A model generated the notes under the pieces. The model saw nothing but the letters and a program-made list of their open reading frames with translations. It was not told where the DNA came from and searched no databases. Below, piece by piece: positions 1 through 8,741 of a stretch of DNA of 64,000 nucleotides (positions are counted from its first letter, which is position 1; the number at the start of each line of letters is the position of its first letter). The position numbers and the translations under genes were made by a program. Origin of the DNA: an uncultured Paracoccaceae bacterium (lineage in GTDB: Bacteria; Pseudomonadota; Alphaproteobacteria; Rhodobacterales; Rhodobacteraceae); contig CANNFR010000008.1 of the NCBI GenBank assembly GCA_947503935.1, positions 259,251 to 323,250 of the forward strand, in the 5' to 3' direction.

Positions 1-314
1 AATATGGCCAGCATGCCTCACGGCTATTTGTGCGAAATGCGCGATGCAAGGCAGATTCGGCCCCACGCCCCATAATTGGCGCATAACTGTCTCACCTGCG
101 CTACAGATTCGCACTTCGGGGCCGAAAAGCCCGATAAAATGAGATTTTTACCGGTGTTCTGTTGACCCGATATGTTGGGATTTTGGGGCGCTACGGGCCG
201 AATTTCCGCCGTCTTGGCAGGTGATTCACGTCAGACAGAATCGCCCCTTTCCAGGGCCTGCGCAAACAGGGCAGGCTGACCCCCGCTGCCCCCGAATATG
301 GGGGGCAGCGACTT
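1..314. other. Non-coding stretch at window edge
   Basis: No reading frame with coding character is seen here. The only clear structure is a hairpin at 284-310, next to the end of the DUF502 gene. The rest is moderately AT-rich for this genome and may hold a promoter for a gene to the left of the window, but none can be assigned with confidence. Confidence 0.5.
284..310 (-). terminator. Hairpin after DUF502 gene
   Basis: A 10-bp perfect stem (CGCTGCCCCC at 284-293, GGGGGCAGCG at 301-310) closes a 7-base loop just downstream of the DUF502 stop codon. There is no T-run on the minus strand, so it is either a weak intrinsic terminator or a 3'-end stabilising hairpin. Confidence 0.5.
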
Positions 315-1022
315 TCAGACGGCGGAGGCCTGGTCTTCCAGCGCCTCTTTCGCCGCCTTGCCATTGGGGTAGACCAGACCCGCCGAGATGATCAGCTTGG
401 CCGCATCCTCAACCGACATGTCCAGCTCGATCACGTCCGATTGCGGGAGAAACAGCAAAAAGCCCGAGGTCGGATTGGGCGTTGTGGGCAGGAAGACACT
501 GACAAATGGTTCATTCATCGGGGTTTTCTGGGCGATTTCGCCCTTGGTCGAGGTCGAGATGAAGCCAATGGCCCAGATGCCCTTGCGCGGGTATTCCAGT
601 AGGCAGGCCTTGTCGAACGAGGTTTCGGCCTGCGCGAAGACCGTCTCGGCGATCTGCTTCAGGCCGCTATAGATTGAGCGGACCACAGGCATCCGGTCGA
701 CCAGATGCTCGCCCCAGCGGATCAGCGACCGGCCGATCAGGCCTTTCGCCATCCAACCCACGATGATGGTGAAGATCAGGAAGATCACCACGCCCACGCC
801 GCGCAGATCGATGGGGATGTAATTCTCGGGGCGGAACCGGTTGGGGATCAGCGGCAGAACCCAGCCGTCGATCCAGCCCGTCACCGTCCAAATCAGCCAG
901 ATTGTCAGGCCGACCGGCAAAACTACGACCAGCCCGGTCAGAAAACTGCCGCGCAGGCCCGCGAAAAGGCCAGGCTTGCGGCGCTCGCTGCCGCCTGAAT
1001 CGTCTCCAGCTTCGTCTTTCAT
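315..1022 (-). CDS. DUF502 family inner-membrane protein
   Basis: A 235-residue protein of unknown biochemical function. After a charged N terminus there are two strong membrane segments (about residues 27-50 and 75-97), then a conserved amphipathic stretch with RMPVVRSIYSGLKQI near 110-125 and a soluble C-terminal domain, the layout of the DUF502 family. It lies 85 bp downstream of psuG on the same strand and may share its transcript, although no functional link is known. A hairpin follows its stop codon. The family assignment comes from the two-helix layout and the R(M/I)P..R.IY..K.. motif; the role is not known. Confidence 0.85.
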   Translation of the reverse strand: MKDEAGDDSGGSERRKPGLFAGLRGSFLTGLVVVLPVGLTIWLIWTVTGWIDGWVLPLIPNRFRPENYIPIDLRGVGVVIFLIFTIIVGWMAKGLIGRSLIRWGEHLVDRMPVVRSIYSGLKQIAETVFAQAETSFDKACLLEYPRKGIWAIGFISTSTKGEIAQKTPMNEPFVSVFLPTTPNPTSGFLLFLPQSDVIELDMSVEDAAKLIISAGLVYPNGKAAKEALEDQASAV

Positions 1023-1107
1023 CGACGTTCTACCGTTCCCACTGGGCTCTTATGTATGTCTGCCGCGACGGCTCTACAATCTTCAATGCACGTTCCCGCA
1101 TCCGGTT

Positions 1108-2025
1108 TCATGGCGTCTGCGCAAGTGCTGTGGCAATTTGGGCGCCGAGGCGGGCATTGTTCAAGACAAGGGCGATATTGGCTTCAAGCGTGCGCCCTTG
1201 GCTCAGCTCGAAGAGGCGTTGCAACAGGAAGGGGGTGACCGATTTGCCGTGAATACCGGCGGCAGCAGCCTCGCCCTGGGCCTGGGCGATCAGCGGCGCC
1301 AGATGGTCCGAGGGGATTTCGGCGGCGGCAGGGATCGGGTTGGCGACCAATTGGCCGCCGGGAAGGGCCAATTGCGCCCGCATGCGATGCGACGCGGCGA
1401 TCTGTTCGGGGCGATCCATGCGAAGAGGGGCGGCGAGGTCCGAGCTTTGCGACCAGAAGGCCGGGAATTCGTCCTGACCATAGGCGATGACGGGCACACC
1501 GAGGGTCTCCAGCACCTCAAGCGTTTTGGGCAGATCGAGGATGGCCTTGGCGCCCGCGGCCACGACCGTGACCGGCGTCTCGGACAGCTCGCGCAGGTCG
1601 GCGGAGATGTCAAAGCTGGTCTCGGCGCCCTTATGGACGCCGCCGATGCCCCCGGTGGCGAAGACGGCTATACCCGCCAGATGCGCGGCGATCATCGTGG
1701 CGGCGACGGTCGTGGCGCCGGTGGCACCGCTGGCCAGGCAAGCGGCCAGGTCCGCGCGGCTGAGCTTGGCGATATCGCGGCCTTTGGCCAGAGCCTCAAC
1801 CTCGGCCTCCGACAGGCCGATTTTCAGGTGGCCGCCCATGACCGCGATCGTGGCCGGAATCGCGCCAGCCGCGCGCACCTCGGCCTCGACCTTCGCGGCC
1901 ATCTCAACATTTTGGGGGTAGGGGAAGCCGTGGCTGATGATGGTGGATTCAAGTGCCACGATGGGGGCGCCATCGGCGCGGGCCTGCGCCACCTCGGGCG
2001 CGAAGGACAAGGGGGCAGACATCAA
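1108..2025 (-). CDS. psuG: Pseudouridine-5'-phosphate glycosidase
   Basis: 305 residues, the usual PsuG length. The enzyme reversibly cleaves the C-glycosidic bond of pseudouridine 5'-phosphate to uracil and ribose 5-phosphate in the cytosol. The N-terminal ALESTIISHGFPYP motif carries the expected catalytic Glu (E26), KLSRADL carries the catalytic Lys (K86), and the phosphate/metal site motif FATGGIGGVH follows near residue 125. Its start codon overlaps the stop of the upstream PfkB kinase by 4 bp (ATGA), so the two are translationally coupled, as in other bacterial psuK-psuG pairs. No nucleoside transporter is adjacent. Confidence 0.95.
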   Translation of the reverse strand: MMSAPLSFAPEVAQARADGAPIVALESTIISHGFPYPQNVEMAAKVEAEVRAAGAIPATIAVMGGHLKIGLSEAEVEALAKGRDIAKLSRADLAACLASGATGATTVAATMIAAHLAGIAVFATGGIGGVHKGAETSFDISADLRELSETPVTVVAAGAKAILDLPKTLEVLETLGVPVIAYGQDEFPAFWSQSSDLAAPLRMDRPEQIAASHRMRAQLALPGGQLVANPIPAAAEIPSDHLAPLIAQAQGEAAAAGIHGKSVTPFLLQRLFELSQGRTLEANIALVLNNARLGAQIATALAQTP

Positions 2026-2909
2026 ACCTCTCCCGAAACGTAATCGGCGGCGGCCTGCAAAGCCGCCTTAAGGGCGGCCTGGCCAGCGTCACCGCGCAGT
2101 TCCGCCACGATATGGGCGGCCATGAAGGTATCGCCCGCCCCGGTGATCCGCGTCACCAGCACCTCGGGCGGCGTGGCCGTCAGCAGCCCGTCGGGCGAGA
2201 CAGCAGCGGCGGTGTCAGCGCCGTTCGTCACCAGAACCCTTCCCGCACCGCGTTGGCGCAATGCGCGGGCCGCCTCGGGGGCAGTGTCGAACCGGGCCTG
2301 CAAGAGGAGGCCCGCTTCCTCAAGATTGAGGTAGATCGTGGCATTTGGCTGGGTCAGAAGCGGCAGCAACCGCTCGGCCTTGCCGGGCGAGGCGGGGGCG
2401 ACGCGCAGATCGGCCTGCGCAAAGAGATCAGATGCCGCGATATCGGCCAAAAGCCCCTCGGTCAGGTTGCCATCCAGCGCGATGGGGCCCGCCCAGGGGG
2501 CGCCAGCGTCGCCCAACCGGCCATCCTCCAACGGGCGCAGCACCTTGGCGCCCGCGGCCTCAAGCGAATGGGCATCGGCAATCGCCGCAATCAGGCCGTT
2601 GGCGCCTTCCACGGCCATGTAGCGATCGGTCGGCAGATCGTCCGAGCGGTAGATGTGATCGGTGATTATCCCCATGCGCCGACATTCCGCGATCAGCTCG
2701 TCACCCTCAGGGTCGCGGCCGACCGATGTCAGAAGGGCGGGCGTCAGGCCAAACCGGCGCAGCGTCATCGCGATGTTCATCGCCACGCCGCCGGGAATAC
2801 GCGTGATCCGCCCCGGCACGTCCGAGCCCGCGCGCATATGCGAAGGCGACCGCCCGATGATGTCCCAGAGGACCGAGCCGATGCACAGGATATCCGGGGC
2901 CGTAACCAT
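2022..2909 (-). CDS. psuK: PfkB-family kinase, probable pseudouridine kinase
   Basis: 295-residue ribokinase-fold sugar kinase. The N-terminal motif PGGVAMNIAMTLRRFG (about residues 40-55) and the C-terminal ITGAGDTFMAAH signature with the catalytic Asp (about residue 262) define PfkB family members. Substrate specificity is inferred from context: it is the first gene of an operon whose second gene, overlapping by 4 bp, is pseudouridine-5'-phosphate glycosidase, so it most likely phosphorylates pseudouridine for salvage of modified RNA breakdown products. Another PfkB substrate (adenosine, ribose) cannot be excluded from sequence alone. The promoter must lie in 2910-3424. Confidence 0.88.
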   Translation of the reverse strand: MVTAPDILCIGSVLWDIIGRSPSHMRAGSDVPGRITRIPGGVAMNIAMTLRRFGLTPALLTSVGRDPEGDELIAECRRMGIITDHIYRSDDLPTDRYMAVEGANGLIAAIADAHSLEAAGAKVLRPLEDGRLGDAGAPWAGPIALDGNLTEGLLADIAASDLFAQADLRVAPASPGKAERLLPLLTQPNATIYLNLEEAGLLLQARFDTAPEAARALRQRGAGRVLVTNGADTAAAVSPDGLLTATPPEVLVTRITGAGDTFMAAHIVAELRGDAGQAALKAALQAAADYVSGEV

Positions 2910-3424
2910 GGCGCTTCTTTGGCGTGGGAGGCGGCGTTAGGCAAGGGTGCAGTCCTTCCTGAAGTTGGGATTGTCTGCTTTGAGCTATTGCAGCTTTGGT
3001 GGTAAGCACCACGTAAGCCGGGCGGCGCCTGCCCGTGGGTGGGCGCACCAACGGCTGGTCGGAGCGCTTTATGGTGCCACATGCATCTTCCCTCAGAGGC
3101 CGACGCACCTTGGCAAAGCGCCTACCCGTCGCGGCGGGCAGGCGCTGCCCGGCGCCTTCGGCTTGATTCCGGGCAAAGAAAAGGACGTGCCGAATGTGCG
3201 CTCCGTCCGCGCGTTAGCGAACCCCATGCGAAATGAGATCACATGCATGGCCTTTATCATGGGTAATTTTACAGGGGGGTTGCGTTGTAACCGCACAAGG
3301 GCTACATGCGCGCCACTTCACAGGCGGAGTTCGGGCCTTCGGGGGAGACATCCCCGTTTGGTCCACCGGTTGGGGGAAACCCTGAAAGGCTCTGCCGAGG
3401 AATGAAACCGGAAAGGATAAAGAC
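2910..3424. other. Intergenic region with rpsB leader and GC-rich hairpins
   Basis: 515 bp between divergent psuK and rpsB. The middle contains GC-rich inverted repeats, for example a stem at about 3119-3147 (GCGCCT...AGGCGC). A promoter-like pair lies at 3280-3308, giving an untranslated rpsB leader of roughly 110 nt. The left part must hold the psuK promoter. A small structured RNA in 3000-3200 is possible, but I recognise no known RNA family there. Confidence 0.4.
3280..3308 (+). promoter_or_regulatory. Candidate sigma-70 promoter for rpsB-tsf
   Basis: TTGCGT (3280-3285) and TACATG (3303-3308) are separated by exactly 17 bp, a spacing typical of housekeeping promoters, about 115 bp before the rpsB start. 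The hexamers match the consensus only partly, so this is a prediction. Confidence 0.4.
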
Positions 3425-4225
3425 ATGGCTCTTCCAGAGTTTTCCATGCGTCAGCTGCTTGAAGCCGGCGTGCACTTCGGCCACCAGACCCAGCGCTGGA
3501 ACCCCCGTATGGGTGAGTTCATCTATGGTGACCGTAACGGCATTCACATCATCGACCTGACCCAGACGGTTCCGATGCTGGATGCCGCTCTGAACGTGAT
3601 CCGCGAGACGGTGGCCAAGAATGGCCGTATCCTCTTTGTCGGCACCAAGCGTCAGGCCTCAAAGGCCGTGGCCGAGGCGGCCGAAAAATGCGCGCAGTAT
3701 TACATGAACCATCGCTGGCTGGGCGGCACGCTGACCAATTGGAAGACGGTCAGCCAGTCGATCAACCGCCTCAAACAGATCGATGAGCAGCTGGCCCAGG
3801 GCGCCGAGGGCATGACCAAGAAGGAGCGCCTGGGCATGGAGCGCGAGCAGGCCAAATTGCAGGCCTCGCTGGGCGGTATCCGCGAGATGGGCGGCGTGCC
3901 GGATCTTCTGTTCGTGATCGATGTGAACAAGGAAGACCTGGCCATCGCCGAGGCCAAGAAGCTGGGCATCCCGGTCGTGGCGGTTGTTGACACCAATTGC
4001 TCGCCCGATGGGGTGGAATACATCATCCCCGGCAACGATGACGCGGCCCGCGCGATTGCCCTTTATTGCGATCTGGTCAGCCGTGCGGCCCTTGACGGGA
4101 TGACCGCGCAGATGGGGGCGGCAGGCGTTGACCTCGGCGCGCTGGAAGAGGCGCCGGTTGAAGAGGCTGCCGCCGAAGAGGCCGCTCCGGCCGAGGCCGC
4201 CGAAGGCGAAGCCGCCAGCGCCTGA
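3425..4225 (+). CDS. rpsB: 30S ribosomal protein S2
   Basis: 266 residues. The N terminus ([20 protein letters not shown] region) and the [21 protein letters not shown] and IPGNDDA motifs are those of S2. S2 is a late-assembling protein on the solvent side of the 30S subunit and helps recruit S1. The C-terminal tail (about residues 232-266) is a low-complexity Ala/Glu-rich extension, longer than in E. coli and common in this bacterial group. A purine-rich site (GGAAAGGATAAAG) precedes the ATG. It is followed by tsf after a 75-bp gap; its long leader suggests autogenous control, known for S2 in other bacteria but not provable here. Confidence 0.98.
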   Translation: MALPEFSMRQLLEAGVHFGHQTQRWNPRMGEFIYGDRNGIHIIDLTQTVPMLDAALNVIRETVAKNGRILFVGTKRQASKAVAEAAEKCAQYYMNHRWLGGTLTNWKTVSQSINRLKQIDEQLAQGAEGMTKKERLGMEREQAKLQASLGGIREMGGVPDLLFVIDVNKEDLAIAEAKKLGIPVVAVVDTNCSPDGVEYIIPGNDDAARAIALYCDLVSRAALDGMTAQMGAAGVDLGALEEAPVEEAAAEEAAPAEAAEGEAASA

Positions 4226-4300
4226 TAAGACGGCCGTGTCCTATTCGTGGACGGGTGGGGCACGGCCCCGCCCGACGCCCTTTTCCAAAGGAGAGATAAG

Positions 4301-5173
4301 ATGACGATCACCGCAAGCATGGTGAAAGAACTGCGCGACAGCACCGGCGCCGGCATGATGGACGCCAAGAAGGCGCTGACCGAGAATAATGGCGATATGG
4401 ATGCCGCCGTCGATTGGCTGCGCACCAAGGGCCTGGCGAAGGCCCAGAAGAAGGCCGGTCGCACGGCCGCCGAAGGTCTGGTCGGCGTGGCGACACGCGA
4501 CGGCGTTGGCGTCGCGGTTGAGATCAACTCCGAGACCGATTTCGTCGCCAAGAATGCCGAATTCCAGGGCATGGTGGCCGCAATCACCAAGGCCGCGTTG
4601 GATGTGCAGGATATCGAGGCGCTGAAAGCCGCCGAAATCAACGGCAAGAGCATCGAGACGGTCCTCACCGAAGCCATCGCCAAGATTGGCGAGAACATGA
4701 CGCTGCGCCGCATGGCCCGCCTGGAAGGCGACGCCGTGGCCAGCTACGTGCACAACGCCGCCGCCGAAGGCATGGGCAAGATCGGTGTGATCGTCGCGCT
4801 GAAAGGCACTGATAATGGCATCGGCAAGCAGATCGCGATGCATGTCGCCGCTGCAAATCCGGCCGCCTTGTCCGAAGCCGATCTCGACCCCTCTGTGGTC
4901 GAAAAAGAGCGTCAGATCCAAATCGACATCGCGCGCGAAAGCGGCAAACCCGAGGCGGTGATCGAGAAGATGATCGAAGGCCGGATGAAAAAGTTCGCCG
5001 CTGAGGTGACCCTGCTCAACCAGGCCTTCGTCGTTAACCCCGATGTCACCGTGGGCCAGGCGGCCAAAGAGGCCGGCGTCGAGGTTCTGGGCTTCGTGCG
5101 CTTCGAAGTGGGCGAGGGGATCGACAAGAAGGAAGACGATTTCGCAGCCGAAGTCGCCAAGCTGAACGCTTGA
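4301..5173 (+). CDS. tsf: Elongation factor Ts
   Basis: 290 residues. The start chosen is ATG 4301, preceded by AAAGGAGAGAT; an upstream in-frame ATG at 4247 would add a non-conserved stretch. EF-Ts exchanges GDP on EF-Tu. The N-terminal UBA-like helix region ([16 protein letters not shown], residues 11-26) and the TDFV motif that contacts EF-Tu (residues 79-82, in [10 protein letters not shown]) are present, followed by the two core subdomains. It is the second gene of the rpsB operon and is followed at once by an intrinsic terminator. pyrH and frr, which often follow tsf in other bacteria, lie about 52 kb away here. Confidence 0.98.
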   Translation: MTITASMVKELRDSTGAGMMDAKKALTENNGDMDAAVDWLRTKGLAKAQKKAGRTAAEGLVGVATRDGVGVAVEINSETDFVAKNAEFQGMVAAITKAALDVQDIEALKAAEINGKSIETVLTEAIAKIGENMTLRRMARLEGDAVASYVHNAAAEGMGKIGVIVALKGTDNGIGKQIAMHVAAANPAALSEADLDPSVVEKERQIQIDIARESGKPEAVIEKMIEGRMKKFAAEVTLLNQAFVVNPDVTVGQAAKEAGVEVLGFVRFEVGEGIDKKEDDFAAEVAKLNA

Positions 5174-5194
5174 TTTTCGCGCTGTGAGAAAAAC

Positions 5195-5229
5195 GGCGGA
5201 GCGGTCTTACGGGGGCCGCTCCGCCTTTT
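5195..5229 (+). terminator. Intrinsic terminator of rpsB-tsf
   Basis: Perfect 10-bp stem GGCGGAGCGG (5195-5204) and CCGCTCCGCC (5216-5225), followed by TTTTA. It sits 21 bp after the tsf stop codon and ends the ribosomal operon. Confidence 0.9.
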
Positions 5230-5485
5230 ATCCGCTCGGGCCGCCCTCGGGGATGAGACGGGGCACCAACGGGTAGATGCCGGCCGGATCAGCGGAAAAA
5301 TGCGCCTCTCCGACCGACGGGTCCGGTTTCCCGGTACGACCCCATTATGCCTGAAATCACAGACTGTTACGGGCCGCTGTTCCTTGGCTAATGCCACCAC
5401 TCACGGAACATGTGTACCCTGCCCGTTAACGTCGCGGCAGCATAGTCAGGGAATCCATACCTGTCCGAAAGTCGCAGTCGCCCGG

Positions 5486-6238
5486 CTATTGCGGGACCAC
5501 AAAAATCTGGTTCTGGAACGAGGCTTTCAGCACCGCTTGCGCGGTCGTGTCGACATCCAGCGCCTCGCGCGCCAGCCTGAGGTGTTTTTCGACTGTTGCG
5601 GGGGTCAGCCCCATGATCGTGGCGATGTCCTGGGTGGTCTTCCCGTCACCCACCCATTCCAGCGCCTCGCGCTGCCGGTCGGTCAGCGGCCGGCGCGCGC
5701 CACTATAGGGCAGGGTGGTCATCTGCAGATGCGCCACCGTGGCCATCTGCGTCAGAACCCGGCCATTCCCGTTCCAGACGTCGTCCACCGCGTCTTGGTC
5801 CATTCCGCGACGCGCCGTCAGCGCGATTGCGCCCTTGGCGCGGTGCGAATGCCCCGGAAAGCTGATTGAATAGCCGGCGGTGACGCCCATCTCACGGTTG
5901 AACTCGGCCACGCGCATTTCGGCCGGCGTCAGATGCTCGTAATGGTCGCGAATCCAGCGCCACGAACAGGCGCCGGTATTCTCGGCCGCCCAACGGACCA
6001 TCGGCGCATCTGCATAGAGGCGATCGCCCATGAAACGCTCGGTATAGGCCTTGTCATGGTTGGTCAGAACCAGAAGATCGTCGATATCGCCGAACGATTG
6101 AGCGGTGCGAAACCGGGTAAAGCCGTAGATCAGCCGGTCGAACCCATGATTTGCCATGGCCCTGGTCAGTTCGGTCCAGACCTGCTCAACCGAAGAGGCA
6201 GAGGTCACCCGTTCCAGAAACCCAACGAGATCAGTCAT
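5486..6238 (-). CDS. LuxR-family regulator with autoinducer-binding domain (LuxR solo)
   Basis: 250 residues: an N-terminal autoinducer-binding domain (about 5-165) and a C-terminal LuxR-type helix-turn-helix (about 185-245; LTDRQREALEWVGDGKTTQD then TPATVEKHLRLAREAL). The AHL-pocket region reads YADAPMVRW, which keeps the Asp and Pro of the classical signature with one inserted residue, while the usual Trp/Tyr earlier in the pocket are not obvious. No luxI-type synthase is present in the window, so this is an orphan (solo) regulator that may sense a self-made or foreign signal. It is divergent from the FAD oxidoreductase, 246 bp away. A lux-box-like palindrome lies at 7717-7733, beyond that gene. 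Confidence 0.88.
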   Translation of the reverse strand: MTDLVGFLERVTSASSVEQVWTELTRAMANHGFDRLIYGFTRFRTAQSFGDIDDLLVLTNHDKAYTERFMGDRLYADAPMVRWAAENTGACSWRWIRDHYEHLTPAEMRVAEFNREMGVTAGYSISFPGHSHRAKGAIALTARRGMDQDAVDDVWNGNGRVLTQMATVAHLQMTTLPYSGARRPLTDRQREALEWVGDGKTTQDIATIMGLTPATVEKHLRLAREALDVDTTAQAVLKASFQNQIFVVPQ

Positions 6239-6484
6239 TTATCGGACTCGCCCTCAGCGGACGGCGTAATGCCAACCATGCCTCTCATCCCCCTTGAGAA
6301 CGCAAATTTCTACAGTGTGTTCAATCGGATGTCGAGATGGGTCAGCACGTCCCACATACTTTTTGCACGTAGACCAATTCAGGCTCCGGCGGCAGCGACA
6401 GCTCAGCACATCTTTCGCCTTGTGCGCGCGTCCCATAAGATTTTCAGCTATGCGGCGATTTGGCCGCATCGAGAGAGGCAGGCG

Positions 6485-7669
6485 ATGAAGAGATCCTATG
6501 ACGTGGTTATCGCAGGCGGCGGCATCATGGGATCGTCGCTTGCCTTCTGGCTAAGCCGGGGCGGCGGGCCCAGCCTGAACATCCTCGTTGTTGAGCCTGA
6601 CCCCAGCTACGCGACAAGCTCAACCGCGCTATCGGTTGCATCGATCAGGCAACAATTCACAAACGAGATCAACATCAAGATATCCAGGTTTGGCGTTGAA
6701 TTCATTAAGAATATCGAGGAATTTCTTGGCGGTGAGGGAGGCCTTTCTGACCTTGGCTTTCAAGAACAAGGCTATCTGTTCCTTGCGGGAAGCCAGGCCC
6801 ATGCGTCAACCATGCGCGACGCTGCTGCGCTGCAAAGGCGTGAGGGGGCCGACACGCAATTGCTCAACCGTGACGCTCTGTCTGCGCGGTTCCCATGGCT
6901 GAGTACTGACGGCATCACCTTAGGCTCTTTTGGCCCTCGCGATGAGGGCTGGTTCGACAATATGGGTTTTTTGGGGGCCTTCCGGCGCGCAGCCCGTGCC
7001 CGGGGTGTCGATTACGTGGCGGACCGTGTCGCAGGACTGGTTAGGCAGGGCGAGCGTATCACGGCCGTCGAGATGGCCTCTGGCAGGCAGATCTCCTGCG
7101 GCGCTGCCGTAAATGCCTGCGGCACACAGGCGGCAGACCTGATGCGGACATTTTCTGAGGGTTTGCCCGTAGAGCCCAGAAAAAGAACAGTTTTCCTTCT
7201 GGATGCGCCGCATGCAAATGCGCCGGGTGCACCGCTTTTGGTTGACCATACCGGGTTCTATCTGCGCCCGGAGGGCCGCCATTGGTTGGCTGCCATCATA
7301 CCAAAAACAGATGCCGCAGTGGCGTATGACGATTTTGAGCCGGACTGGTCGAGCTTCGAGGACGAGCTCTGGCCCAAATTGTTCGCGCGCATCCCAAGCT
7401 TCGACGCCGTCAAGATCATCCGAGCCTGGGCCGGTCACTATGCGTTCAATACCCTCGATCAAAATGCCATCCTGGGCCGCTGGCCAGGCCTGGAGAACTT
7501 ATATGTCATGAACGGCTTCTCCGGACACGGGCTGCAACAGGCACCAGCCGTCGGCCGCGGAATAGCCGAGCTTATCCTGACTGGCCGCTATCAAACCTTG
7601 GACCTGACACCACTTGGCCCAGAGCGAATATTTCAGAACAAGCCATTCTTGGAACACGCGATTGTCTGA
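6485..7669 (+). CDS. FAD-dependent amine/amino-acid oxidoreductase (DAO family)
   Basis: 394 residues, starting at ATG 6485 so that the dinucleotide-binding motif (YDVVIAGGGIMGSSLAFWLS, residues 5-24) is N-terminal. The C-terminal NGFSGHGLQQAPAVGRGIAE block is typical of the DAO/glycine-sarcosine oxidase superfamily and closes the FAD site. Such enzymes oxidise a secondary amine or D-/L-amino acid and pass electrons to oxygen or a quinone pool; the substrate cannot be read from sequence. No signal peptide or companion subunit is seen, so it is probably a monomeric cytosolic enzyme, close to the FOXRED1-like branch. It is the last gene before the accessory island. Confidence 0.82.
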   Translation: MKRSYDVVIAGGGIMGSSLAFWLSRGGGPSLNILVVEPDPSYATSSTALSVASIRQQFTNEINIKISRFGVEFIKNIEEFLGGEGGLSDLGFQEQGYLFLAGSQAHASTMRDAAALQRREGADTQLLNRDALSARFPWLSTDGITLGSFGPRDEGWFDNMGFLGAFRRAARARGVDYVADRVAGLVRQGERITAVEMASGRQISCGAAVNACGTQAADLMRTFSEGLPVEPRKRTVFLLDAPHANAPGAPLLVDHTGFYLRPEGRHWLAAIIPKTDAAVAYDDFEPDWSSFEDELWPKLFARIPSFDAVKIIRAWAGHYAFNTLDQNAILGRWPGLENLYVMNGFSGHGLQQAPAVGRGIAELILTGRYQTLDLTPLGPERIFQNKPFLEHAIV

Positions 7670-7716
7670 TTGGCGATTTTCCAAAACTTCTCGCGGAAAT
7701 AAGTTAGGCGGGGCGT

Positions 7717-7733
7717 CCTGTACGCCGTACAGG
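7717..7733. promoter_or_regulatory. Lux-box-like perfect palindrome
   Basis: CCTGTAC GCC GTACAGG has perfect 7-bp arms, 48 bp after the oxidoreductase stop codon. The CCTGTA...TACAGG core resembles the classic lux box but with a 5-bp instead of a 6-bp centre. It could instead be a short 3'-end hairpin, as no plus-strand gene starts just downstream. Confidence 0.35.
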
Positions 7734-7806
7734 TGTTTAGGCAGCCCATTAGATTAATTAATTACATAATAAACCTTATCAGACTTAGGGCTCCACCCGG
7801 TGATCC

Positions 7807-7951
7807 GTGTCGGAACTCGTTAATGATAGGACTGAATTAATGGGATTGAATTTGTTTGTTTTTCAACGATCTAGCTTTTTGGCTGATCATGGCGAAACTC
7901 TCGAGTCAGAATAATCTCTGTAAGTGCGATGCCCTGCCCCAACGACCCTTA
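7807..7951 (+). repeat. Left copy of about 145-bp direct repeat flanking the island
   Basis: From GTGTCGGAACTCGTTAATGA to GCCCTGCCCCAACG..CCCT this segment matches 27398-27541 in the same orientation, with one single-base indel and scattered substitutions; I judge identity at about 80-85 percent by eye. It lies between the oxidoreductase and the cupin/hydrolase operon. It may be a diverged remnant of one mobile element present twice, or a duplication left by insertion. Confidence 0.85.
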
Positions 7952-8378
7952 CCAGTCATTCATCGTGTCACTCACCGCCGCAGCGCAGCTATCGCATAGC
8001 GGAAATTCACCGCGTCGGCACCATCCTGGGTCTTTGAAGCGCAGGATCTTGCCGGTTTACCCGACAAGAATTGTCTTCTCAGGAACTCGGTCCGGCTGCT
8101 GACTAAACAACCCGCGTATTGCGGATAACGCAGGCAAAAATGCTTCTTCATAGCCCATCGAATGCCAATCAATGTCTTCGCGAAGCCTCCGATGAGCTAC
8201 TGGAAGATCTGTCATGCGAAGAGCTGGAAGATAATGCGGCTAAGGTCGTGGAAAACCAGGACCTCATCCACACATGAATCAGCGGTTCAGGCGCCGATCA
8301 AGGAAGAGTTTTTCAACACAATACTCGTAAAGCTGTTGTTGGACGAGCTGCACTGCAATCAAAATATTCCTTTGGTTA

Positions 8379-8741
8379 CTAAAAATCCGCTGGCTCTTGA
8401 TCGCTATCCTTATTCAAAAATTCGACCGGACGTTCCCATTGGATCAGGACGACACAGCCTGTTTCGGACCAGACGGAATGCGAACTCCCCTCGGGATTGA
8501 GGACAAATGATCCCGCCGGGTACGTGCCCCGCTCATCTGACTGTTCCCCTTCGAGCACGAGAATACTCTCAAGCCCGGTATGACGGTGCCTTGGCACGCG
8601 CGCGCCGGGCGCATAGCGCAGAAGTGCGACCGCTGGCGCGCCGCGTTTCACGTAATGAATGTCGACGCCGTCTCTGAACGGCTCAAAGTGCAAATCCGTG
8701 AAACGGCTGGGCAGGTCTGGGATGACGAGCGGCTCAATCAT
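8379..8741 (-). CDS. Small cupin-domain protein
   Basis: 120-residue single-domain cupin. Metal-binding residues sit in [17 protein letters not shown] (about residues 50-66) and in the second cupin motif around SSHSVW (about residue 87), giving the His/His/Glu/His pattern. It resembles the ChrR-type cupin domain but has no anti-sigma zinc domain. It is the last gene of the minus-strand biuret operon, overlapping the preceding cysteine hydrolase by 8 bp, so it is probably co-translated and works in the same pathway. It could be a small metal-dependent isomerase/hydrolase or a sensor; no function can be fixed. Confidence 0.8.
   Translation of the reverse strand: MIEPLVIPDLPSRFTDLHFEPFRDGVDIHYVKRGAPAVALLRYAPGARVPRHRHTGLESILVLEGEQSDERGTYPAGSFVLNPEGSSHSVWSETGCVVLIQWERPVEFLNKDSDQEPADF

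Larger units (their letters stand above)
7670..8378. other. AT-richer intergenic region at left edge of island
   Basis: 709 bp without a convincing gene. It holds a palindrome at 7717-7733, the left copy of the island-flanking direct repeat (7807-7951), and short decayed-looking frames: a minus-strand 66-codon frame ending in AVNFRYAIAALRR near 7972, and a 45-codon acidic plus-strand frame at 8140-8277. Base composition is clearly lower in GC than the surrounding genes, as expected for a junction built from mobile-element debris. Confidence 0.6.

Noticed and set aside
7972-8172. 66-codon minus-strand frame in the left junction
   Set aside because: No recognisable domain; composition and setting suggest mobile-element debris, but it could not be matched to a transposase.
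8140-8277. 45-codon acidic plus-strand frame (ends KVVENQDLIHT)
   Set aside because: Unsupported by a ribosome-binding site or family; lies in junction debris. Could be the tail of a lost gene.
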